DNA from: an uncultured Shimia sp.
GTDB lineage: Bacteria; Pseudomonadota; Alphaproteobacteria; Rhodobacterales; Rhodobacteraceae
Direction of reading: 5' to 3'
Length of the DNA: 64,000 nt
NCBI GenBank assembly: GCA_937897325.1
Contig: CALCOY010000023.1
Location: forward strand, 62,001-126,000
Shown here: one piece after another, positions 19,090-27,780 of the stretch
How positions within the stretch are numbered: position 1 is the stretch's first letter
Layout of the letters: each line of letters starts with the position of its first letter
Translations under genes and position numbers: made by a program
The notes under the pieces: model-generated
Seen by the model: only the letters and a program-made list of their open reading frames with translations
Database searches by the model: none
What the model was told of the DNA's origin: nothing

Positions 19090-19116
19090 TTATCACTCAA
19101 TTGGCTTGAGTGATAA
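19090..19116. promoter_or_regulatory. CIRCE element (HrcA operator)
   Basis: TTATCACTC-N9-GAGTGATAA is a perfect nine-base dyad matching the CIRCE consensus TTAGCACTC-N9-GAGTGCTAA at all but one position per arm; the change is symmetric. It lies 54 bases upstream of the groES start, just after the predicted -10 box. Confidence 0.9.
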
Positions 19117-19123
19117 TGGCGTG

Positions 19124-19152
19124 GATTTATGAAAGGTGCAGGGTCGAGTCAA
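19124..19152 (-). promoter_or_regulatory. Predicted groESL promoter
   Basis: On the minus strand, TTGACT (19152-19147) and TAAATC (19129-19124) are separated by 17 bases. CIRCE begins seven bases downstream of the -10, the usual arrangement for HrcA repression. The -10 is a weak match. Confidence 0.5.
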
Positions 19153-19258
19153 CCGGATGTTTCAACAAATTTCAGCGGTTTTTCTGCGTCGCTTCGTTTG
19201 CCAAAGGTATTCCAGGTGATTAAGTGACGAAGACATCGAAATTCAACGGGATCCATCC

Positions 19259-20245
19259 ATGTTTCGCGCCTTTTTTGCCGGTATTTTTATGTTGCCTTCT
19301 GTTGTTTTTGCAACCTGTTCCGGGGAGGATCTGCGAACCGGTCTGACGGATGGGCAGGCGGCGGAAATATCGGCACGGGTCGCTGAGATGCCTTACACCG
19401 AAGGCAATCTGTGGCGGGCCAGCAAAGAGGACCAAACCATTCATCTGATCGGCACGGTCCACATCTCGGATCCGCGCCTCGACCCGGTGACGGATCGGTT
19501 GGCACCTCTTATCGAGCAAGCGGAGCTGATGCTGGTCGAGGCCAGCGAAGAAGACATGAAAAAGCTCGAAGGGGCCGCAGCAACCAATCCGGGCCTGTTC
19601 TTTCTTTCCAAGGGACCGTCGCTGATTGAGCAGATGGGAGATGAGGCCTGGGCGCCGATCGCCCAAGCGGCAGCCGATAGGGGCATTCCAGGCTTCATGG
19701 CGGCCAAGATGCAACCCTGGTATCTGGCCGTCACGCTAGGCCTGCCGCCCTGTGTGATCGCGGAAATGCGGATCGCCAAACCCAATGGATTGGACCAGCG
19801 TTTGCTGCGTCTCGCCAAAGAAAAGAACCTGCCAACAGAATCTATTGAACCCTATGACACGGTATTCACCATCTTCAACGCGATCCCGCTGGAAGCGCAG
19901 GTGGAGATGCTAAGCCTCGGAGCGCTGCCGACGGATGCTGCGGAAAATGCACTGGCGACACTGATGAATCAGTATTTCGAGGAGAAACACGCTGAGGTGA
20001 TCGAAGTCAGTCGTGTGACTGCCCGCGATCTTCTGGATCTGTCGGCGGAAGAGATCGATGCGGCCTTCGATCAGTTCTTGGACCTCTTGCTGACACAACG
20101 CAATGCGCGCTGGATGGAGACACTGGAGGCGATTGAGGCGGATGATCTCGTTGTTGCTGTCGGGGCTGGGCATCTGAGCGGCGAGACGGGGCTTTTGTAT
20201 CTGCTTGAGCAAGACGGTTACACGTTGGAACGCTTGCCGTTTTAG
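19259..20245 (+). CDS. TraB/GumN family protein
   Basis: A 328-residue exported protein with a signal peptide (MFRAFFAGIFMLPSVVFA). It has the family's two GxxH-type motifs: HLIGTVHISDP near residue 65 and VVAVGAGHLSGETGLL near 300. TraB/GumN proteins are related to erythromycin-esterase/Tiki-type metalloprotease folds, and many are annotated as plasmid pheromone inhibitors without proof. Here it is probably periplasmic or lipid-associated, with unknown function. It is divergent from groESL. Confidence 0.88.
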   Translation: MFRAFFAGIFMLPSVVFATCSGEDLRTGLTDGQAAEISARVAEMPYTEGNLWRASKEDQTIHLIGTVHISDPRLDPVTDRLAPLIEQAELMLVEASEEDMKKLEGAAATNPGLFFLSKGPSLIEQMGDEAWAPIAQAAADRGIPGFMAAKMQPWYLAVTLGLPPCVIAEMRIAKPNGLDQRLLRLAKEKNLPTESIEPYDTVFTIFNAIPLEAQVEMLSLGALPTDAAENALATLMNQYFEEKHAEVIEVSRVTARDLLDLSAEEIDAAFDQFLDLLLTQRNARWMETLEAIEADDLVVAVGAGHLSGETGLLYLLEQDGYTLERLPF

Positions 20246-20258
20246 GACCAACCGGATT

Positions 20259-20933
20259 TCAGGATCCAAGAACGCCTTGCGCGTCGCTCACAGCCTCGGC
20301 ACCTTTGGGCGAGAGGCCGTATATACCTGTCTTGATCCGCTCAAACCAACCATAGTGGTCATCGCGCATCATCCGCGTTGCATGCAGAATGCCGGTTTCC
20401 CGGGCGACATCTGCACCTTTGCTGGCACCAGCTTCGAAGAGATAAACCGCGAGACGCAAGGTATCCTGTCGATAGGCAGTGACAAGTCCCGCGCGGGTCT
20501 GGCCGCCGCTGTTGGGATCACCGCCGCGTTTTGCGAATTCCCTTAAGAGCCGCCCTTGCCGAACTTTTGATTTGCGGGGCGCATAAGGTACGGGATCGCA
20601 GGGCACTTCGATATGGCCATCCTCGATCCGGACGATCATGAGGCCAAGCCCCAGACGTCGGCACAGTGTCGTCATGTCGCGTCGGGCTTTGAGAAAGCGT
20701 TTCCCTTTGCCGCGCGCGACTGCCATGTAGACATCATCTGACAGGGTCAGCCGGGCCACGCATTGATGCACTAGGGTCAACGAAAACCCCAGTTTAAGTT
20801 CGACGACGACGGGTGGTTCCCCACCGCGTATGGCGACCACGTCGGCGGCACCGACCTCTGACTTCACCACATAGCCCTGGTCTTCGAGAAAGGCCTTTAC
20901 GGGCGGGTAGAGGTCGGTTTCGCTGTGGGCCAT
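20259..20933 (-). CDS. DUF2161 family PD-(D/E)XK nuclease-like protein
   Basis: A 224-residue protein. The N-terminal part carries a PD-(D/E)XK-type core: GAADVVAIRGG, then VVVELKLG (Asp, then Glu-x-Lys). The C-terminal half has a winged-helix look (VARETGILHATRMMRDDHYG and the GIYGLSPKG wing). This is the DUF2161 family, predicted phosphodiesterases of unknown substrate. It converges on the TraB/GumN gene with a 13-base gap. Confidence 0.85.
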   Translation of the reverse strand: MAHSETDLYPPVKAFLEDQGYVVKSEVGAADVVAIRGGEPPVVVELKLGFSLTLVHQCVARLTLSDDVYMAVARGKGKRFLKARRDMTTLCRRLGLGLMIVRIEDGHIEVPCDPVPYAPRKSKVRQGRLLREFAKRGGDPNSGGQTRAGLVTAYRQDTLRLAVYLFEAGASKGADVARETGILHATRMMRDDHYGWFERIKTGIYGLSPKGAEAVSDAQGVLGS

Positions 20934-20950
20934 ACGTGTTTTCCAGATCG

Positions 20951-20980
20951 GGCTGCCCGCAGCAAAGCAAGCGGGCAGCC
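20951..20980. terminator. Intergenic hairpin, possible terminator
   Basis: Perfect ten-base arms GGCTGCCCGC and GCGGGCAGCC with a ten-base loop. It lies between the small basic gene and DUF2161, both on the minus strand. There is no U-tract, so intrinsic termination is uncertain. Confidence 0.45.
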
Positions 20981-20992
20981 TCAGTTCAAGCC

Positions 20993-21166
20993 CTAACGCC
21001 CGCCGGTGCGGCCTGGAAAGCGTGGCGGGCGTCCTCCTCGGGTTTGCGGTTGGCGTAGATTGGCATGCGGTGGCCTTGTGTCGGCGTGGCGCTTTGCCTT
21101 CTGGGTTTTGAGTTTGACAGGACGCTTGGTCCCGCGATTGGGCGGAAGATTAGAGTTATTGGGCAT
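20993..21166 (-). CDS. Small Arg/Pro-rich basic protein (57 aa)
   Basis: A 57-codon frame starting MPNNSNLPPNRGTKRPVKLK and ending PPRFPGRTGGR. GAGG lies five bases before the ATG, and a strong hairpin follows the stop. The product is disordered, very basic and Pro/Arg/Gly-rich, suggestive of nucleic-acid binding, but I recognise no family. The frame continues open upstream without a better start. It is plausible but short. Confidence 0.5.
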   Translation of the reverse strand: MPNNSNLPPNRGTKRPVKLKTQKAKRHADTRPPHANLRQPQTRGGRPPRFPGRTGGR

Positions 21167-21453
21167 GGGTGCCTCATCACTTGACAGCTGAAGTGGCGGC
21201 AGGGCCGCGTGGTGCGGATCAGATGCGATGGTCCATTGTCGGGGCACTCCTTGAAGCGATGTGCAACGCGTTTGTTGCTGTCGGGCGAACGGGTTCTAGG
21301 CCAGTTGGTCCATGTGCAGAGCACTCCTCTTCAATTGATCCAGCATACCTTTTCGCCTGCGACAAAACCAGCCCCTGAAGCCGGGTGACACTGCGCGTCA
21401 CCTTGCTATAAAGCGCGCGAATTCAGAATTCCGGAACGAAGGACCCATCAGCC

Positions 21454-22374
21454 ATGACAACCCTTGTTTTCGGGCACAAGTCGCCTGACACTGACAGCAC
21501 CGGCAGCCCAATCATCTGGGCCTGGTATCTCAACGAGATCAAAGGCGGTGATGCTGAGGCTGTCCTGTTGGGTGAGCCAAATACCGAAGCGGCGTTCATG
21601 CTGAAAAAGTGGGATCTGCCGAAGCCGCGGATTGTAGATGGCGTCGAGCCCGGTCAGCCGGTCGTGATCGTTGACACCAACAACCCGGCCGAGTTGCCCG
21701 CTTCGATAAACGATTCGGATATTCAGGCGATCATCGATCACCACAAGCTGGTGGGCGGGCTGGAGACAAAAGGTCCGATCGACATTCGGATTGAACCTTT
21801 GGCCTGCACGGCGACGATTATGTGGAAGATGATCGGCAAGGACATGGCGCAGGCGCCAAAATGGGTAAAAGGGGCGATGCTGTCTTGCATCTTGTCGGAT
21901 ACGCTCGAATTCCGGTCACCTACGACAACGCAAGAAGACAAGGCGATTGCACATGATCTCGCAAAGGATCTGGGCATCGACCTCAGCGCCTACGCCGCCG
22001 AGATGTTCGAGGCCAAGTCGGATGTGAGTGCCTTCTCGGATGCCGAGCTTCTGCGGATGGACAGCAAGGAATACGCTGTAGATGGCAAGCAATTCCGGGT
22101 CAGTGTGCTGGAGACCACGGCACCGAAGCTGGTGCTGGACCGGAAGGACAGCTTGATGGCATCGATGACCGATGTGGCGGAGGAAGATGGTGCCGATCAG
22201 GTGTTGCTTTTTGTCGTGGATATTCTGAATGAAGAGGCGACACTTCTGGTGCCAAATGATCTGGTAAAGACGGTCGCTGAAAAGTCGTTCAATGCGTCGG
22301 TCGGCGGCGACACGGTGGTTTTGCCAGGTGTTATGAGCCGGAAGAAACAGATCATTCCGAACCTCAGGGTCTGA
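21454..22374 (+). CDS. ppaC: Manganese-dependent inorganic pyrophosphatase
   Basis: A 306-residue family II (DHH phosphoesterase) pyrophosphatase that hydrolyses PPi to phosphate. The metal ligands are visible in order: FGHKSPDTDST (His-8, Asp-12, Asp-14), VDTNNPAEL, the DHH motif in IIDHHKLVGG, and CILSDTLEF. The substrate-binding SRKKQ motif is near the C-terminus. Length is normal. It stands alone, followed by two hairpin repeats. Confidence 0.96.
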   Translation: MTTLVFGHKSPDTDSTGSPIIWAWYLNEIKGGDAEAVLLGEPNTEAAFMLKKWDLPKPRIVDGVEPGQPVVIVDTNNPAELPASINDSDIQAIIDHHKLVGGLETKGPIDIRIEPLACTATIMWKMIGKDMAQAPKWVKGAMLSCILSDTLEFRSPTTTQEDKAIAHDLAKDLGIDLSAYAAEMFEAKSDVSAFSDAELLRMDSKEYAVDGKQFRVSVLETTAPKLVLDRKDSLMASMTDVAEEDGADQVLLFVVDILNEEATLLVPNDLVKTVAEKSFNASVGGDTVVLPGVMSRKKQIIPNLRV

Positions 22375-22376
22375 GG

Positions 22377-22404
22377 GTGGGTGCGGAGGACACCTCCGCC
22401 TTAC
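22377..22404. repeat. Short hairpin repeat, copy E
   Basis: GTGG-G-T-GCGGAGG, loop ACA, CCTCCGC-C-TTAC. The inner stem differs from copies A-D yet pairs perfectly. In RNA the outer GUGG pairs with UUAC through two GU pairs. It lies directly after the ppaC stop. Confidence 0.55.
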
Positions 22405-22442
22405 TTTTGATGGGTGATTGGCGGCCTTCGTGCTGGTGAAAC

Positions 22443-22465
22443 AAGGTGGACCGATGGTCCACCTT
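22443..22465. repeat. Short hairpin repeat, copy F
   Basis: A ten-base perfect stem AAGGTGGACC / GGTCCACCTT, loop GAT, followed by ACGTTTTTG. The outer AAGG/CCTT ends match the other copies; the inner stem is again different. It lies upstream of the enoyl-CoA hydratase gene. Confidence 0.65.
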
Positions 22466-22501
22466 ACGTTTTTGTGCCAGCCTCCGGCATGGGAGGACAT
22501 C

Positions 22502-23353
22502 ATGCGCACAGTCAAGACAGAGAAAAATGGCCGGATAGGCCGGATCATCCTCAACCGGCCCGAGGTCATGAACGCGATCAATGACGATCTGCCGCGTGAG
22601 TTACAGGCAGCTGTCGAGATGTTCGATGCCGATGCGGAGGTGCATGTCATCATCCTGTCGGGCGCAGGTGAGGCGTTCTGCTCTGGATATGACCTGACGC
22701 ATTACGCGCAGGATCCCGACAACAGGATCACGCAAGAAATGCCTTGGGATCCGATGCAGGATTTCCAGTTCATGTGGACCAACACGCAATGCTTCATGTC
22801 GCTTTTTCGCGCGATGAAGCCGGTCATCTGCAAGGTGCATGGTTTTGCCGTCGCGGGTGGCTCGGACATCGCGCTTTGCGCGGATCTGACGATCATGGCG
22901 GACGATGCGCAGATCGGCTACATGCCAGCGCGGGTCTGGGGCTGTCCAACGACGGCCATGTGGACCTTTCGGCTGGGACCGGAAAAGGCCAAACGCATGC
23001 TGCTCACGGGGGACAAGATCAATGGAACCGAGGCAGCCGAGATGGGGTTGGTGCTGAAATCGGTGCCAGCGGATCTTTTGGAAGACGCGGTCGAAACGCT
23101 CGCCGCACGCATGGCGACCGTACCGATCAACCAGCTTGCCATGAACAAAATGGTCATCAATCAAGCCGTTGAAGCCCAGATCCAGCAGGCGCAACGGTTG
23201 GCGACCGTGTTTGATGGGATCACGCGTCATTCGCCCGAGGGTTTGAATTTCAAGGCGCGGAGTGAGGTTGTGGGATGGAAACGGGCGGCGCGTGAACGCG
23301 ACAGCGGCCTGTATGACTGGACGCGGAACCATCCGCTCAATTCCACGGACTAG
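22502..23353 (+). CDS. Enoyl-CoA hydratase/isomerase (crotonase) family protein
   Basis: A 283-residue crotonase-fold protein. The oxyanion-hole segments are SGAGEAFCSGYDLTH (near residue 60) and HGFAVAGGSDIALCADL (near 115). Start 22502 has GGAGG seven bases upstream; a 28-residue N-terminal extension was rejected because it crosses hairpin F. The usual catalytic Glu positions are not obvious (ADDAQIGYMPARVWG), so the exact reaction is uncertain. The C-terminus has an extended helix as in several actinobacterial and Roseobacter crotonases. Confidence 0.88.
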   Translation: MRTVKTEKNGRIGRIILNRPEVMNAINDDLPRELQAAVEMFDADAEVHVIILSGAGEAFCSGYDLTHYAQDPDNRITQEMPWDPMQDFQFMWTNTQCFMSLFRAMKPVICKVHGFAVAGGSDIALCADLTIMADDAQIGYMPARVWGCPTTAMWTFRLGPEKAKRMLLTGDKINGTEAAEMGLVLKSVPADLLEDAVETLAARMATVPINQLAMNKMVINQAVEAQIQQAQRLATVFDGITRHSPEGLNFKARSEVVGWKRAARERDSGLYDWTRNHPLNSTD

Positions 23354-23419
23354 CCTGTGATGGTCAGGCGGGAATGGCTGGTGTAAGGGATCGCAGAACC
23401 GCAATTTTCGGAGAAACTC

Positions 23420-24292
23420 ATGACTCAGACAATAAACGCGCTGAGTGAAATCTCGGCCCGTTATCAGGCGGCGTTCGTCGATATTTGGGGCTGCGTGCAT
23501 AACGGGTTGCGGGCGCATGATGCGGCGGTTGCGGCCTTGCGAGACTTTCGCGCCGAGGGAGGAAAGGTGGTCCTGGTGACCAACTCGCCCCGCCCGCGGT
23601 CAGGGGTCGAGGTGCAATTGCAGGAATTTGGCGTGCCCGAGGATTGCTGGGACAGCATCGCCACATCGGGCGATTCGGCACGTGCGGCGATGTTCCGGGG
23701 TGTGGTAGGCCAAAAGGTGTGGTTCATGGGGCAGGACCACGACAAGCGGTTTTTCGATCCGCTCCACGTCATCGAAGACCCGTTGGAGATTATGCAGGTT
23801 CCCTTGGAAGAGGCTGAGGGTATCGTCTGCGCGGGACCCTTCGACGTGCTGGAAGATCCGGCCGAGATGCGCCCGCAATTCCTCTATGCCAAGCAGAAGA
23901 GCTTGAAATTACTGTGTGCAAACCCGGACATCGTCGTGGATCGCGGCGATCAGCGCGAATGGTGCGCAGGGGCTTTGGCGCAGCTCTATACGGAAATGGG
24001 GGGCGAAAGCCTCTACTTCGGGAAGCCGCACCCACCGATCTATGACCTTGCACGGCGGCGGCTGATGGCGCTTGGCGTGGATGTGCCCGACAGCGCGATC
24101 CTGGCGATCGGTGACGGCCCTCAGACGGATATCTCGGGCGGGATGGGCGAAGACCTTGATACGCTGTTCATTTCCGGAGGGCTGGCCGCCGTTGAGACAA
24201 AGACCGATCAGAAGCCCGATCCGGCAGCTTTGAAGGCCTACCTCGTCAGGGAACAGATTGCGCCGACTTTCGCCATAGGACACCTGCGCTGA
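23420..24292 (+). CDS. HAD-superfamily hydrolase, TIGR01459/NagD-like
   Basis: A 290-residue class IIA HAD protein. Motif I reads VDIWGCVHNG, with Trp in place of the second Asp of the usual DxD, as in the TIGR01459 group. Motif II is VLVTNSPRP, and motif IV is AIGDGPQTDISGG near residue 230. The second acid is normally required for phosphatase activity, so the function is unsettled. It follows the crotonase gene on the same strand with 66 bases between. Confidence 0.88.
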   Translation: MTQTINALSEISARYQAAFVDIWGCVHNGLRAHDAAVAALRDFRAEGGKVVLVTNSPRPRSGVEVQLQEFGVPEDCWDSIATSGDSARAAMFRGVVGQKVWFMGQDHDKRFFDPLHVIEDPLEIMQVPLEEAEGIVCAGPFDVLEDPAEMRPQFLYAKQKSLKLLCANPDIVVDRGDQREWCAGALAQLYTEMGGESLYFGKPHPPIYDLARRRLMALGVDVPDSAILAIGDGPQTDISGGMGEDLDTLFISGGLAAVETKTDQKPDPAALKAYLVREQIAPTFAIGHLR

Positions 24293-24380
24293 CCTACTTT
24301 TGTCTTGCTTTTCTGCGTGCGCAAAGTAATTAAGTTGCAAATGTGGTTTATGTGGCGTCATAAAGTTACCGGAGCGTGAA

Positions 24381-24824
24381 ATGTTGGACAACCTGCCGCG
24401 CGGCACGATTTGCATCGAAGATATCGAGATGGGCATGACCCGGCACATCCGCAAAGTTGTGACGGATGAAGATATTGAGTTGTTTGCGCAGATCTCAACC
24501 GACCACAATCCAGTCCATCTGGACGATGACTACGCACAGGATACGATCTTCGGCGGGCGCATCGCGCACGGGATGCTGACTGCTGGACTTATCTCTGCGG
24601 TGATTGGCGAACAGCTTCCCGGGCATGGCACGGTTTACATGGGTCAATCGCTGAAGTTCCTGGCGCCCGTGCGGCCGGGCGACATGGTTCATGCCGAGGT
24701 CAAGGTGATCGATATCGACTTTGCCAAACGGCGGGTGAGGCTCGATTGCCATTGCGCGGTCGACGGCAAGAAGGTTCTGGTGGGCGAAGCTACCGTGCTT
24801 GCACCATCGCGCAAGTTTGACTGA
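24381..24824 (+). CDS. MaoC-like (R)-specific enoyl-CoA hydratase
   Basis: A 147-residue single hotdog domain. The hydratase-2 motif is intact: ISTDHNPVHLDDDYA (catalytic Asp/His, near residue 37-51), followed by FGGRIAHGMLT. PhaJ-type enzymes of this form hydrate trans-2-enoyl-CoA to the (R)-3-hydroxy form, feeding polyhydroxyalkanoate or fatty acid metabolism. No pha gene is adjacent, so the pathway is not set by context. Confidence 0.9.
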   Translation: MLDNLPRGTICIEDIEMGMTRHIRKVVTDEDIELFAQISTDHNPVHLDDDYAQDTIFGGRIAHGMLTAGLISAVIGEQLPGHGTVYMGQSLKFLAPVRPGDMVHAEVKVIDIDFAKRRVRLDCHCAVDGKKVLVGEATVLAPSRKFD

Positions 24825-24844
24825 TCTTAAAGCTGCAAAAAAGT

Positions 24845-24861
24845 CGGGCGTTGTACGCCCG
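24845..24861. repeat. Intergenic hairpin before upp
   Basis: CGGGCG, loop TTGTA, CGCCCG. The A-tract lies on the 5' side, so a U-tract would occur only in minus-strand RNA. It may be a plain stem in the upp leader rather than a terminator. Confidence 0.35.
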
Positions 24862-24903
24862 CACGGGACATTGCAATAAGGGCGCCAAAGAAGGAGCCCG
24901 CGC

Positions 24904-25536
24904 ATGTCCGACCACCTAACACTCGTTGACCACCCGCTTGTTCAGCACAAGCTGAGTATCATGCGCGACAAGGAGACCTCGACCAAGTCGTTTCGGCAGC
25001 TTCTGCGCGAGATTAGTCACCTTTTGGCTTACGAGGTTACGCGGGACCTGCCGCTAACGACCAAACGGATTGAAACACCGCTGACCGAGATGGAAGCGCC
25101 GCGTCTGGATGGTAAGAAACTGGCGCTAGTTTCGATACTGCGGGCGGGAAATGGACTTCTGGACGGTATATTGGACCTGATACCGGCAGCACGGGTTGGC
25201 TTTGTCGGGCTGTACCGAGATGAAGAGACGCTGCAGCCTGTGCAATACTACTTCAAGGTGCCAGAAGCATTGGAAGACCGGCTTGTGATCGCCGTCGATC
25301 CGATGCTGGCAACGGGCAATTCCTCGGCGGCAGCGATTGATCTGTTGAAAGAGGCCGGAGCCAAGAACATCCGCTTTCTTTGTCTGCTCGCGGCACCTGA
25401 AGGTATTGCTCGTATGAAAGAGGCCCACCCGGATGTGTCTATTGTAACCGCAGCCGTCGATGAACGTCTGAACAAGGTTGGCTACATCGTGCCAGGCCTT
25501 GGCGATGCGGGCGACCGGATGTTCGGCACGAGATAG
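24904..25536 (+). CDS. upp: Uracil phosphoribosyltransferase
   Basis: Upp salvages uracil to UMP with PRPP. The 210-residue protein has the PRPP-binding motif [15 protein letters not shown] near residue 130 (consensus DPMLATG) and the uracil-binding [16 protein letters not shown] at the C-terminus. The start is preceded by GAAGGAG. Length is normal. Confidence 0.97.
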   Translation: MSDHLTLVDHPLVQHKLSIMRDKETSTKSFRQLLREISHLLAYEVTRDLPLTTKRIETPLTEMEAPRLDGKKLALVSILRAGNGLLDGILDLIPAARVGFVGLYRDEETLQPVQYYFKVPEALEDRLVIAVDPMLATGNSSAAAIDLLKEAGAKNIRFLCLLAAPEGIARMKEAHPDVSIVTAAVDERLNKVGYIVPGLGDAGDRMFGTR

Positions 25537-25612
25537 TGACGGCTTGCGCTTTACTCGGATGCTGGGCTGGGGCATCGTGCTGAGAATCCAATGCTTTGGG
25601 AGAACGAGACCC

Positions 25613-26179
25613 GTGAGAATTGCTGCAATAGCCTTGCTGGCTTGGGTGACAGCTGCCGACACGGCACTGGCGCAATCCGGTCCAGCCGAACTGCCGCCCG
25701 AAAGCTTCACGGGTCGCCAATATGTGGACAGTGCTGGCTGCGTTTACATTCGTGGCAGCACCAGCGGCGATGCATGGGTGCCGCGTGTCAACCGACAAAG
25801 CCAAGTGATCTGCGGACAGCGTCCAACCTTGGCACGCGGAACAATCGCGCAAGGCAACGGGTCGGTGCGTCCGGCGATAGTCGAACCTCGCCCGCGCTAT
25901 GCGCGCCCGTTACGTCCGCCCGTCAATCCGCCCGTCGTGACCGGCATCACCGGCGTGCCGAAAAGCCAGATCCCACCGAATGCAAGGGTTGTCCCCCGTC
26001 ACGTTTGGGAAAAGCGCAAATTGGTCCAGACAGTGACGGCACCGCATGGTTATTTCGCGATATGGGAGGATGACCGGTTGAACATTCGCCGCGCAGAGGG
26101 CACGCTTGCGGGGAAGGCAGCGATGGAACGGGTCTGGACCCAGACTGTTCCACGCCGTCTTGTCACGGATCAGCGCTAG
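25613..26179 (+). CDS. Secreted hypothetical protein, SPOR-protein-like N-terminus
   Basis: A 188-residue protein from GTG 25613 (GGGAGA upstream); an ATG at 25559 would add 18 residues. It has a signal peptide (RIAAIALLAWVTAADTALA). The segment after it (ESFTGRQYVDSAGCVYIRGS, WVPRVNRQ) resembles the conserved region that precedes a C-terminal SPOR domain in Rhodobacteraceae envelope proteins. No complete SPOR repeat is evident; the tail IRRAEGTLAGKAAMERVW is short. A truncated relative is possible; the function is unknown. Confidence 0.65.
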   Translation: MRIAAIALLAWVTAADTALAQSGPAELPPESFTGRQYVDSAGCVYIRGSTSGDAWVPRVNRQSQVICGQRPTLARGTIAQGNGSVRPAIVEPRPRYARPLRPPVNPPVVTGITGVPKSQIPPNARVVPRHVWEKRKLVQTVTAPHGYFAIWEDDRLNIRRAEGTLAGKAAMERVWTQTVPRRLVTDQR

Positions 26180-27186
26180 CTTTCGCAGATCGCTTGCAAC
26201 TGTAACCAGGCGGCATCCTGCAGGATGGGTCCGGGATTTTGGCCCGACATGGGATCGGCTTCGATTAGGGACAGGGTTGTTTCCCCAGAGATATCGAGTG
26301 CGTAGGCGTAAGGCGTGCTGCGCAGCCCCGAGGCCGCAAAGGCATCGATGAGGGGGCGCGTTTCGGGCCTCCTGCGGGGCTGGGCGACGACCCGTTCGGC
26401 GTATAAGTCCAGCGTGGCATTAGGAACGTCGCCTGTGGTCAGAAGCGTCGCTATGGCGCGGATGCCGCCGGTTTCGAGCACGTCTCGCAGGCTTTCCTGA
26501 TCGTTGCTGCGCAGGCGTTCGGCCAGAGCAAAGCCTGCGGCAACATCCGGTTCTTCGAAATCCTCGATCAGGGCACGGTTCAACAGGATTATGCCGCCCG
26601 GAAGGTAAAGGCTGTGACGGGGGCCGCCGGGCAGGATCATGATTTGTTTTGCACCGACCCGTTCCGCGAGGTCGGAAAGGGCGGCTCTGCCCGCGTTGCT
26701 GCTGCAATGTGCTCCGGACACGCGTTCAATCCGGCTTAGCAGTGCCTCTCCGATCTCGGCCTGTTTGATCGGCGGAACGACCCTCAAAGCATGCTCGGTC
26801 AGCGCCGGGGGAAGCCAGAAGAATAGAAGCGCCAGGACTGCTGCGATGGAGACCGCGGCACCGGTCCAGCGCAGGCGACCTGGTTTGGGACGGGCCTTGT
26901 CGACGGCGCGGCGCAGCTTTTCGATCGCGCGCAACATCTCGGTCTCGGTTTCCGGCAGTTCGAGTGTTTCGGCAGGATCGCCATCGGGATGAAAAACGGC
27001 CGGATAGCCTGTGCCGCGCCGGTCAAGGGCGGCCAAGGACCAATGGGTTATTGCCGTGTCGTTGAGATCCGAGATGACGAGCGTTGCATCGCCCAGCGAA
27101 ACGATCACCTCGCGTCGCTGTGCGTCCGGGTGTTGTCGCCAGAGGCCTGTCGCCTCAAGCCGATCATAGCTTTGGAGTGCGGTCAT
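26176..27186 (-). CDS. Membrane-anchored M48-like protein lacking the zinc motif
   Basis: A 336-residue protein with one membrane helix near residues 107-127 (AAVSIAAVLALLFFWLPPAL). After it, LPGGPRHSLYLPGGIILLNR and ALIEDFEEPDVAAGFALAER align in style with M48 metalloproteases, where 'PGG-i-v-nrgLl' leads to HExxH. Here the position reads ALAERLR, without either His, so protease activity is unlikely. The C-terminus (ILQDAAWLQLQAICES) also looks like that group. It is the last gene of the def operon, 96 bases after the third deformylase. The family call is inference from pattern. Confidence 0.6.
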   Translation of the reverse strand: MTALQSYDRLEATGLWRQHPDAQRREVIVSLGDATLVISDLNDTAITHWSLAALDRRGTGYPAVFHPDGDPAETLELPETETEMLRAIEKLRRAVDKARPKPGRLRWTGAAVSIAAVLALLFFWLPPALTEHALRVVPPIKQAEIGEALLSRIERVSGAHCSSNAGRAALSDLAERVGAKQIMILPGGPRHSLYLPGGIILLNRALIEDFEEPDVAAGFALAERLRSNDQESLRDVLETGGIRAIATLLTTGDVPNATLDLYAERVVAQPRRRPETRPLIDAFAASGLRSTPYAYALDISGETTLSLIEADPMSGQNPGPILQDAAWLQLQAICES

Positions 27187-27282
27187 GTTTGCTGCTCGGA
27201 CCTGCGGTTTCGAGTAAGATACCACGCAGGGCCGCTTCCGAAAAGGGATGGTATGGTTGGCACGCGTCCTTTATTGCGTCGC

Positions 27283-27780
27283 TCAACGTCGCGTTTTGCG
27301 ATATTTGCGCAGCAGCATATCGCGTTTGACCGGACCGAGATTGTCGAAATACATCCGGCCCTGTAGGTGGTCCATCTGGTGCAGAACGCTGCGAGCCTCC
27401 AGATCCTTGAAATTGCGGCGGTCGATCACGCCCTCTTCGTTCAGGAAACGCACTGTGATCCGCTTCGCACGGGAGATCGGCGCGGACAAACCGGGTAGGT
27501 TGGGACTGCCTTCGTGGGTGCTTTGGGTTTCGGGCGAGGCGTCGATCAAAACAGGATTGGCAAGGCGAATGCGCCGGTTTCGCCCGGGCGTGACATCCGC
27601 GACAGCGAGGGCTTTGAGGATGCCGATTTGTGGGGCCGCCAATCCAAGGCCCGGCATCGCGTCCATCGTTTCAATCATGTCGTCCCAGATCGTCCGGATC
27701 TCATCCGCGATCTCTGGTACCTCGGCTGCTTTGCTGCGCAGTCGTTTGTCGGGCCACATCACGAAAGGGAGCACGGCCAT
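27283..27780 (-). CDS. Peptide deformylase-like protein, active-site residues lost
   Basis: A 165-residue protein homologous to its two upstream neighbours. Motif 1 (GLGLAAPQ, 44-51) is intact. In motif 2 the metal-binding Cys is gone: EGSPNLPG replaces EGCLSxP, Ser at 92. In motif 3 HExDH has become HQMDH (134-138), losing the catalytic Glu. Deformylase activity is therefore unlikely. Two of three metal ligands (the His pair) remain, so a binding role is possible. It starts one base after the second def stop. Confidence 0.88.
   Translation of the reverse strand: MAVLPFVMWPDKRLRSKAAEVPEIADEIRTIWDDMIETMDAMPGLGLAAPQIGILKALAVADVTPGRNRRIRLANPVLIDASPETQSTHEGSPNLPGLSAPISRAKRITVRFLNEEGVIDRRNFKDLEARSVLHQMDHLQGRMYFDNLGPVKRDMLLRKYRKTRR

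Noticed and set aside
21167-21453. Possible RNA gene between the small basic gene and ppaC
   Set aside because: I could not fold a tRNA or find conserved RNA motifs; it looks like a plain intergenic region.
24845-24861. Terminator of the MaoC gene
   Set aside because: The A-tract precedes the stem on the plus strand, so plus-strand RNA has no U-tract; listed only as a hairpin.
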